Positions 55,885 through 64,000 of a stretch of 64,000 bases of DNA are shown piece after piece; the stretch's first letter is position 1, and each line of letters starts with the position of its first letter. The position numbers were made by a program, and so were the translations under genes. The notes below the pieces were generated by a model. It saw only the letters and a list, made by a program, of their open reading frames with translations, did not search any database and was not told where the DNA came from. The stretch covers positions 744,001 through 808,000 of the forward strand of contig JACTVC010000024.1 of assembly GCA_018417955.1 (NCBI GenBank). Direction: 5' to 3'. This DNA is from Laccaria trichodermophora (taxonomy: Eukaryota; Basidiomycota; Agaricomycetes; Agaricales; Hydnangiaceae).

Positions 55885-56353
55885 TCCAATCATTACAAAG
55901 CATTCATTCCTTATTCCTCCCACCGAGGTCTTTACCTTCCCCAGGTTATTCCATATGGAATCCATATGGAATCCATGGAATCCATGGATAATTCCATATG
56001 GACTCCATGGAATCAACATTGGCTGGGGCCTCAGCTGATTTCTTATTCCATAGACATCATGGATTCCATCTGGAATGATGATGGAATGGTCATGGAATTA
56101 ATCATTCCATGTGGAATCCACCACCATTCCAGATGGATTCCACTGGACTCCATATGGAATGAGAGCATATGCACCCTGGACTCCATGGAACAGCCCAGGT
56201 GGATTCCATGGAATATTCCAGGTGGATTCCATGGAACAATTCCAGGTGGATTCCATCACCATTGTACCATTAGAATACATATAAACAGTACTAGAAAGTA
56301 TTGAATACCATCCAAATAGTATTTATAGTCTTCTTACTATATTAATAATAAAT

Positions 56354-56437
56354 AAAAAAAGTTGCATTCTTCAAGGATTGAACCCGAGACTACGATAACG
56401 AGAGCAACACTCAAGTCAACTGAGCTATAAGGGCTTT
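56354..56437 (-). other. tRNA-like module of E4, divergent from the transposase
   Basis: On minus: GCCCTTATAGCTCAGTTGAC (A box; D-stem GCTC/GAGT), then TCGGGTTCAATCCTTGA (B box in a 5-bp T-stem with G-T pairs), GAATGCAAC and seven T (56354-56360). This is the best-preserved copy of the module. The acceptor and anticodon stems do not close. Confidence 0.6.
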
Positions 56438-56456
56438 GTTATAGGTATAACTTCAA

Positions 56457-56470
56457 CACTATATAACCCC
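56457..56470 (+). promoter_or_regulatory. TATA box of the E4 transposase
   Basis: ACACTATATAACCCC lies about 115 bp upstream of the ATG at 56580, in the same place as the TATA-like sequences of E1, E3 and E7. Confidence 0.5.
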
Positions 56471-56579
56471 CCTTCGTCGCCCACAGCCCAGAACGTTCCA
56501 AACGTGACATCTGTGGCTCAAACATTGACACATCACTTCCTTCCCACTACCACCGCCCACTACAACGACGACGAAACCA

Positions 56580-59500
56580 TGCCACCTCGCACCCATGCCG
56601 ACGACAAAGCCTCACGCAGCGGCCACATATGCTCTCACATGCCTGTCCGCAAGTGAGGGCCATCGAACGCAGGCGACCAGGCAAGCAAACGCCAGAAGAA
56701 ACACCAAACCGACCCCGAGTCCGACGAGCCAGCACAATAGCGACAGCTCCGAAACGAGCAGCGAGGACGGTAGTGGTGCCAGCGACGACGACAACGCCAG
56801 TGCTGCCTCCAACTCACCTGGGGAAGAAGCAAGCAACAACAACAACAACAACAAGAGTGGGGACAACAATGACAATGAAGAGAACGGGGACGACGACAAG
56901 AACGGGGACGACGACAAGAATGGGGACGACGACAAGAACGGCGACGACGACAAGAACGGCGACGACGACAAGAACGGCGACGACGACAAGAACGGCGACG
57001 ACGACAAGAACGGCGACGACAAGAACGATAACAGGAACAACGATGATGACGATAACGTGGACGACGATGACGATAACGTGGACGACGATGACGATAACGT
57101 GGACAATGACGACGATAACGGGGACAACCACAACAACAGGGATGATGCCAACGCCAACCTCAGCAGCAGCAACAGCAGCAACAGCAACAGCAACACCAGA
57201 AACACCAACACCACCAACACCACCAATGACACGATCGCCCATGCCCATGCCAACGTCCCCCACACCAACGTCCCCCACGCCAACGTCCCCCACGCCAATG
57301 TCACACACGCCAATGTCAACGCCAACGTCGCCCATGCCAATGTCGCCAATGACGATGCCGCCAACACTGATGCCTATGCCAGTCTGGACCCAGCAACCCC
57401 TCAACGTGTCCATGTCCGTGTGAACCCAGCAACCCCTCAACGTGTCCGAGGCAGTGAAACTTTGACCACTGACCTTGGAACTAAGCTGGGTATATCAATT
57501 TCTTTTCTCCTTATAACCCATTTTATATATATGTGTATTAGTTATGACAGATGGGCTTGATCCTCTTTGTGATCAAGGTAATTCACACTTTGTGTTTTGA
57601 ATTTTTAAATTTACGACATGCTGCAGACATTGATATGGATGTTGAAGGGAGCCCACCAGCTCTAGGCTCTTCACGTATGATGGGGGGTATTTTCCGTGGA
57701 AAGGCATTGGGAAATGCCTTAAATCATGCAGATTTCCCCAGACTAGACTCGGGCGATGCTTTCTTTGCAGGAAGTGCTCAAGTGAACTACAAAGTATTTG
57801 CTTATCTGGTATATAGTGACCCAGTCAAACTGAGTGTCATTCCTGATCCCTCTCTTCCTGCCAACACAATCTTTCGTGTCTTAACTGTTCCTCCTCTTGA
57901 ATCTGCGGTTGTTCTAAAGAAAGTTGCTAATCGGCTTGAGAGTGTCAAAGGTATGTAAAATAAATATTCCACACTTCATATAACTGATTATTTTTGAAGA
58001 GGGTCATGTTTTTGTGCAATCAAACCTGTCTGGCACTTGGCAGTGGAATTTATTATCGTTATTAATGGGCAGCGGTGGGCGCTGTTGATGGGTGTTGTTG
58101 ATGGGCGGTGGGCATTTGCGATGGGCGGTAGGTGTTGTTGATGGGCTGTGGGCATTGTTATGGGCAGTGGGTGTTCGTTTATGGGCAGTGTGTCTAAACG
58201 GTTTGCGTACGTGGTGGTGGAGGCTGGGGGAGGCGTCATTGTTGAGTTCTGGGCTTGTAAGTTGATAGTGGGCGGGCGCTGGGTGTTGTTCATGGGTGCT
58301 GGATGTTGTTGGGTGGGCTGTGGGCATTGTCGTCTTGAGCAGTGGGTGGTGGGCGCCGTTTCGTGGGCAGTGGGCACTGGGTGAGCGATGGGCGTTGTTT
58401 GTGGGCGCGGGGTTCTCGTTTGTGGGTGTCGTGTGGTGATTTGTGGATGGTGAGGCCTTGCTGGCAAAGGAAATCAGAAAGGAGTGAAGCAAAAAGAAGT
58501 AGAGTCTGAGCAGGCTGATAATAGGAAGAAGAGTCATAAGAAGAAGAAGGTCACTGCTAGTGGGTAGGTAGACTTTGGACTTTGGACTTGTTTGATTTTT
58601 TTGTTGTATTTGTATCAATATGTTGACTGGTGCTCATTTTTTTTCAGTGATCAAGTATTCCAGAGGCTTCCAACTCTCTGCATAACTGTTTCAATTTTGC
58701 ACTTGTTTATGATTCTACAAATGCTTAGCCCCTTTATGATCCTGCTGTTTTTGTGCCCTGGTGCCAATGCTATGCAAAATCAACAAGCATTTCCAGATGT
58801 TTCATTCAAAGTGTTCAATGAATTTATTGCACAAAACTTCAGCTCAAAAATCACACTTGCAACTGTGTTGATGCTATTGTTTACTATGGTCGAAAATACA
58901 GATTTATTGAACTTGCACTGACGCCAGCAAAATCCCCAACTTTCAGATGAAAACCGGGTTCATTTGGGCTCATGGATAAAATCACTGGCTCGTGAGGTCA
59001 AAAAGCAGACTCCAAAACCAAAACTCAAAACTTTGTTCGAACGCTCAGAAAATTGGATGTCAATGCCTGAAAATCAAATTATAACCAACATTGGAACAAA
59101 ACTTAATGACTTTGCTGATGACTCTCAATTCCTATGGGAGTGATGGAAAGCTAATTCAAAGACTGCAGCCAATTTCAAAAAAGGAAATTCAGGCAATCAT
59201 GATAATTTGCCCACCATCAAATGTTTGTCCTGATATGAAATGTCGAGGCCGTGCCATTTTGCAACATTCAGATCCTAATGAGCTTGCCACAACAACTCTT
59301 ATTAAAGGTTCAAAAATTTTTAAAGAGGTTGTTGTTCTGAATGGAAAATGTTCTAATTGCAAAACTCACTATTTCGCTGATCATGAAATTTATCCTCAAG
59401 TTGGAGGTCCTCGGAGACAGGTATACCTCAATGATGCAAAATATCTAAAACTTGGAAAATCTCTATATGTTGACAGGCCATTTTCAAATGCTGTTGTTAA

Positions 59501-60920
59501 TGGAACATACAGCTTTCATGCATCAGTTGCAGCTTATGCTGAATTCTGGACCAACAGCTATGGAAAACAAGAGTCACTCAAAATTGAAAGGCGTCAGATT
59601 TGGCAGGCATTTGTTCATGAAACAGTTCGTACCATTGCTCAAGCTTCAGGGGTCATGTTTGAAACCAATGATAATCCATCAATTGATGATCTCACTCATG
59701 ATGCATTTGCTATTCTTGGTGAAGGTGGTGCTATGAGGTTGTCTGACAAACATACTTGCTCTGAGTGTACTCAAGAACGCAAGGCAGTTGCAGATTTTCT
59801 ACCTGTTGCCAATGATGCAGCAGCTGTCCTTGGTGTTGATGAAAATCAAGCTGTACCTCAATTAGATGCTGCAGCTGCTGATGAACTCCAGAATTTAGCA
59901 GGACCAGATGACCCAATGGATGTCGATATTGCAAACCAACCAGCCATGGTGAACATGGTTGTAATGGATGGCATTGTTATGGGACCAACTCACTGTGCAT
60001 TTGATAATTGTACAAAACCACTTTTGAATGCTCGTGGAAAAGGAGAATCATTTTGTCAGATCCATGAAAGAGAATTTCATAACCGTTGTCGTGTTCGTGA
60101 TTGTCAAAATAACAAGGTTGAAGGAACTCAAGCTTGTCATGAACATTGCAATGACTGGCATCACTATAGACAGTCTCGAACAAAGTCAAGTTTGGCTGGA
60201 GTATGACGAATGCTAAATCGACCAAATGAACATCTTGCATGGAATTCAGAAGTTCCCAGAAATGTTCAACCCCATGATGAAGAGGCTCCTGAATTAGAAA
60301 ATAAAAATTATTTCAGTCCTCAACGCTATTATTGTGTGGAAACAATTTGTGCACCTTGTGGTGTTGTCATTGCATGGGTCAAGTTTGCAAAATCTGAGTC
60401 ACCAACAAACATCTTAAAGTTTATGGAAGATACATTTCCAGATTAAAGTACAAGACCTGATTATATATGCATTGATAAGGCATGTCTGGTTCTTAGAACA
60501 AGCATTCAAAATGGAAGCTGGGATGAATGGTGCAAGACTAGCCGACTTATGGTCGATGCATATCATTACATCAATCATCGCACTACAGATATGATCTGCC
60601 GAAAATATTGCAACCCTGCTCCTCTTGATGGGTCAGCACCTAATTTGGTTATTGAAGCAGAGACCAAAGATGGGGAAAAATATTTGAAATGAGCATTTAA
60701 TACTCAAGCATGTGAACAATTGAATGGGTGGCTTGGGGGATTTGACTCTATCTTGAAGAGGATGACCGTTGACAATTTCAATTGGTTTTTGCATGCAATG
60801 TTATTTTACCATACCCGATATGTTCTTGAGAAGATAAAAAAGAGAGAAGAAAAGATGAAAAAAGGAGACAATGGTGATGGTGATGATAGTGATGATGATG
60901 CTGGTAGTGATGATAATTGA
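56580..60920 (+). pseudogene. KDZ-type transposase pseudogene of E4
   Basis: Start MPPRTHADDKASRSGH at 56580, then an acidic GDDDKN repeat exon (to about 57480), exon 5 at 57627-57950 (324 nt, GSPPALGSSRMMGGIFRGKA), and a stub of exon 6 (from about 58005). The rest of exon 6 and most of exon 7 are replaced by a 405-bp foreign tract. Coding resumes at 58462 (KSHKKKKVTASG) and continues with the hydrophobic segment (IVxMILLFLCPGANA-like, 58700-58780), first cluster CPPSNVCPDMKC, second cluster HCAFDNC and CRVRDC, and the core to CEQLNGW. Stops: TGA 56654-56656, TGA 58919-58921 and TGA 60204-60206 (all CGA in E1), TAA 60444-60446, and TGA 60690-60692 (shared with E3). A deletion near 59110 shifts the frame. 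Confidence 0.8.
58056..58460. repeat. 405-bp direct duplication, copy B, replacing exons in E4
   Basis: It is identical to 54758-55162. It sits exactly where E1 and E3 have the end of exon 6, an intron and most of exon 7. The left junction follows GGCAGTGGAATTTATTA. The right junction is followed by GGCAAAGGAAATCAGAAAGG, which is native exon 7. It breaks the gene. Confidence 0.9.
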
Positions 60921-61081
60921 TTAGTAGATAAAAGGTTATATTTTTGTATTATGTCAATCAATTCAACAATAGACTATTTTTAAGTGTAAGAATTTTATTC
61001 CATAGAGTTATTCCATATGGATTCCACCCTGAAAATGGTATACTATAAGTGTAAAATTATGATTCCATAAACTCATTCCAT

Positions 61082-61290
61082 ATGGAATCCATCTGGAAAA
61101 AGCATGGAATCCATCAGCCAAAGCATGGAATCCATCTGGAAAAAGCATGGAATCCATCAGCCAAAGTATGGAATCCATCTGGAAAAAGCATGGAATCCAT
61201 CAGCCAAAGTATGGAATCCATCTGGAAAAAGCATGGATTCCATCAGCCAAAGCATGGAATCCATCTGGAAGAAGTATGGAATCCATCTGA
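61082..61290. repeat. 43-bp subterminal tandem repeat of E4
   Basis: The unit ATGGAATCCATCTGG, AAAAAGC, ATGGAATCCATCAGCC, AAAGY recurs four times and once partially at exactly 43-bp spacing. It is the E4 equivalent of the E1 array at 1497-1750, but more regular, so it expanded recently. Confidence 0.85.
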
Positions 61291-61365
61291 CATTCCTGGA
61301 ATCCACCTCCCATTCCATGCAGTCCATATGGAATAACCCGGGGAGGGTAAAGTATTGCTCCCACC

Positions 61366-62300
61366 CTTGGATTCCCTTACCCATTTCAACAGAACAAATT
61401 ACAAAAACACCCTGAAGTATGGATTCTAAGAGCTGCAGAGCTCGTGAGATTGGTATCACAAAGTGACCTCAGACATCAGCATGGGGTAGATCTTATCACC
61501 CACAGCTAATGTTGGTTGAAGGGGTGAGGCAGGAAACAAACCCATGGTTAAGAGCTGAAAAACAGCAGAGCAAGAACAAACTTCCACACTTCAGGCAACC
61601 ATCTAACCATACCCTCTTAGGGTAGTTACTCCATGCCAATAAGACCACCCTATGAGGGCCTAATACCATGGTATGTCCCACCTATTTCTTGGAGTCCCCT
61701 GGGGGTAGCCAGGTACTCCCATGGGAGTTCCATGGTATCTGCTAGGACTTCCACATTCCTCTTACATTTCCTTGGGAGTCCCACCTCTCTGGGAGTCCCA
61801 AGTATTATATTCTCTGGGACTCCTCAAGTTATGGGACTCCCAAGTATATAGGTACCTAACTTCCTATTCCCTCTCCCCAGGATAAGGGACTCCCAGGTGT
61901 GCACCTAAACTCCTATTCCTTGAGACAAGTTCCCAACCCCCATCAATATATGAGCAACACAAACCAAAAACCAAGCCTTATAATGTGCCTATAAGAAAAC
62001 AAAACTAAGCCTCTTACTATAACACAGAGACAGCTTAAACCTTACCACATGGACATGGTTTAGAGTTGACTAGCCTCAAATATATTTTACCAAGTTGAAG
62101 TCACAGACAACTTCAAGTTTCACAGAAACATAAGGCATAGGCATAGACATCATAAAAGTAATAACAAAGTAGAAATCATAAGTCACAGTAGAAATCATAA
62201 GTCACGATAGAAATCATAAGTCACCCTAGAGGACAAGTTCAAATGCTAGAGAAGCAATTACACAATTCAACGCCTTGCATTTGAAAAATGACCCTGAACT
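61366..62300. repeat. GGGACTCCCAAGT-type and short tandem repeats; no gene
   Basis: From 61630 to 61930 many TGGGAGTCCC motifs occur. At 62165-62222 a 17-18-bp unit (AGAAATCATAAGTCAC) occurs three to four times. No coding region is convincing. Confidence 0.5.
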
Positions 62301-62307
62301 GAATCCT

Positions 62308-63555
62308 TCAAAGAGCCAGGTCTACCATTCTCTGAAGAGGTTGGATGGCTTCCAGATGGAATTCACCATGTAGGAAATGGAGCAACCTTGCATGTACCCT
62401 CCTCCAGTTCAGAAATCTTGCGCTTTTTTGAGGTGGCTGTAGATGAGAAGAGCTGGCGTGAAGCTGCCCCATATCCTCTTCAATGTGTGACCGCTTTGAG
62501 AGGCCATGTGAGTCTTCTGGGACATGATGGTGCTGAACACCTGTGTGGTACTGGTCATGGTATGAATAGTCAGTCTCGTTTCTCACACGGCGATGATCGA
62601 GCATTGGAGGTCTGTATGCCTCTTGAGCACCACCTCCAAGGTCAGAGTCAATTTCATGATAATGACTTTGGTTTGGGGCAGGGGTGTAATCACAGGTGAA
62701 TTGGTAGTCGACATCTTCCTCTTCACACATGTACCGGTTTTGGTTTTGATGGTCACCGTACACAAAATCCGCACATGGTCAAGACACAATGGGCAATTGT
62801 TGCTGAGTTGAGTTGTTGGGTACTCATGGAGGATAATCCTGACCACGATCACGAGGATCTGGTATAGATCGAGGGTAAGGAGGATGTGCCTCAGAGTTGT
62901 TTGGTGCTTGTTGATTGAAAGCGTCCTGATCACGATCTTGAGTGGGAGGGGTGCACATTGAAGTTGCTGGGAGCCTGTTGGTAAGCGTGTTCATGATCTT
63001 GATCAGAAAGTGTAGAGGCATTGGGGCGGGGAGGTGGACGACAAGGAGGTATCTCGGTGGGCATTTCAAAGTCTTCCTTGTCATCGCTTTGTGGTTGCGC
63101 TGACTTCTGGTGAGGCTTGCTATGGCCAGTGGCTTCCACTGCCTTTGCCCACACCTTCGAGTTGAAGACTGTGGATAAAACCTTGCCTGCGACATCTATC
63201 ACAAGGGGAATGTCTTGCTGTTTAATGACATGATACTTTCGTTGCTCTAACGTTGAATGGTCAATCACATGAATGACAAGACCAGTCTCACAGAGCTCAC
63301 CTGGGTCCATGAAACAATGTGAACATAGGGCGATATGACCAAATCTTCATCACCTTCTTTATCTGCAATCAGCTTACTACCCTTTCACTTGTACTCAGTG
63401 ATGCGGGACTGGACAATTCTCTGGAAAAAAGCCTCTCCCTTTCCTTTACCCTTCAACGAAAATCCTTCACGAGGATGATCATCCACCAGTCCCCAACCAA
63501 GGATGGTGACTTCATTCTTGTATGTGAAGTCAGTCCAGGACCAGTTCATTGTGAC
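62308..63555 (-). pseudogene. Unrecognised gene remnant on minus
   Basis: The minus order starts near 63555 with VTMNWSWTDFTYKNEVTILG, WGLVDDHPREGFSLKGKGKG and EAFFQRIVQSRITEYK, then a TGA. Next come VIKQQDIPLVIDVAGKVLS (63310-62930), a proline/serine-rich stretch and a C-terminal frame (62763-62308) ending FLNWRRVHARLLHFLHGEF. The W-W-x-F...ILGW and DIPLVxDxxGKVL patterns recall uncharacterised basidiomycete proteins often found among repeats. I cannot assign a function. Frame breaks suggest decay, though unrecognised introns could explain some of them. Confidence 0.4.
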
Positions 63556-64000
63556 CTTCTTCACAGGAGTTATTTCCCCTTATTCCAACAAATATATGAG
63601 TGGAAAATACAGAAAATGGAGAGCAAGTTCAAATCTACCTTTTAGAGGAGGATATATATAATTTTAGCTCAAAAACTTTATGAAGCTCATAACAATAGCA
63701 GGGAGATCCAGTGTTGAAAATATCTCTTCCTCAAGTTGTGAATTGCTTTCAGTAGGTTGCAGTCATTCAGAATTTCCCACTTTGTTACATCTCATTTTTG
63801 GCACTTGTCACAGTCAATCTCCTGCCTTATCCTGAGTTTTCAATTGTTCATCCCCAGACTTGGTATGTACAATCTATACCCTTTTCGCTATGTTTCATAC
63901 ACCAGAGTGTAGATCCCAAAATGTTTGGTTCTTATGGTACAGGACTAACTTTGCTCAAAAAATGATGGGACATTCTTTTTGCCTGGTTAGTGTATATTTG
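63556..64000. other. No gene seen
   Basis: AT-rich sequence to the window edge with no feature I can support. Confidence 0.4.

Larger units (their letters stand above)
55925..61357 (+). mobile_element. KDZ transposon E4 (5.4 kb)
   Basis: The 5' end is GAGGTCTTTACCTTCCCC. The 3' end, reverse complemented, is AATACTTTACCCTCCCC. CTCCCACC flanks it at 55917-55924 and 61358-61365. Taken as 9 bp there is one mismatch (C against G), so the duplication is 8 bp or a decayed 9 bp. Gene order matches E1 and E3 on plus, with an internal replacement at about 58050-58461. Confidence 0.8.

Noticed and set aside
61082..61290. Possible CRISPR array (43-bp periodicity)
   Set aside because: The whole 43 bp is repeated with no unique spacers, the context is a eukaryotic transposon end, and no cas genes are present.

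Overview
This window is a repeat graveyard from a fungal nuclear genome, most likely an Agaricomycete (mushroom-forming basidiomycete) with a transposon-rich genome. The main evidence is a set of KDZ-type transposase genes carrying two cysteine clusters of the CxC5/CxC6 kind, interrupted by short GT-AG introns of 50-60 nt. I cannot name the species. No complete conserved host gene is visible: almost everything is mobile DNA, its debris, or tandem repeats.

Layout. 0-1.5 kb: unassigned DNA, a perfect hairpin and a tandem satellite (called S1 here). 1.48-7.49 kb: KDZ element E1 (gene on -) with a 9-bp target duplication, inserted into S1. 7.5-13 kb: S1, a dispersed repeat (R1), an unrecognised gene remnant, a non-autonomous KDZ-like fragment, and a gene fragment split by a TA-flanked MITE. 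13.4-15 kb: decayed KDZ transposase of a second type. 15-17.7 kb: degenerate minisatellites and weak coding traces. 17.68-25.15 kb: KDZ element E3 (-), itself carrying a small KDZ derivative (E2b, 17.8-18.8 kb) and an 8-bp-TSD element (20.25-20.87 kb). E3 lies in the 3' part of another KDZ pseudogene (to about 26.4 kb). 26.4-29.5 kb: a palindromic MITE and a pogo/Fot1-like transposase. 29.5-38.1 kb: degenerate genes, S1/R1 repeats, the short KDZ derivative E6 (9-bp TSD), composite insertion E7, and two interrupted ORFs. 38.1-43.4 kb: a divergent KDZ element E5 (-), truncated at its 5' end. 43.4-54.6 kb: tandem repeats, R1 copies, foldback elements and a Tc1-like transposase, flanked by a 51-bp inverted pair. 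54.6-55.9 kb: KDZ derivative E9. 55.93-61.36 kb: KDZ element E4 (+), heavily mutated. 61.4-64 kb: repeats and an unrecognised gene on -.

The KDZ elements share one design. They have asymmetric ends (AGGTCTT-type on the gene's 5' side, GTACTTT-type on the 3' side), subfamily-specific subterminal repeats built on GGAATCC or GGACTCC, and a multi-exon gene. That gene encodes an acidic low-complexity region, two unassigned conserved segments, a basic linker, a hydrophobic segment, the two cysteine clusters and the transposase core. Just upstream, pointing the other way, sits a tRNA-like Pol III promoter module with a T-run. This module recurs at five 5' ends and is the most unusual feature here. 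The second is a 405-bp tract copied from E9 into E4 in place of deleted exons, as expected from template-switched gap repair.
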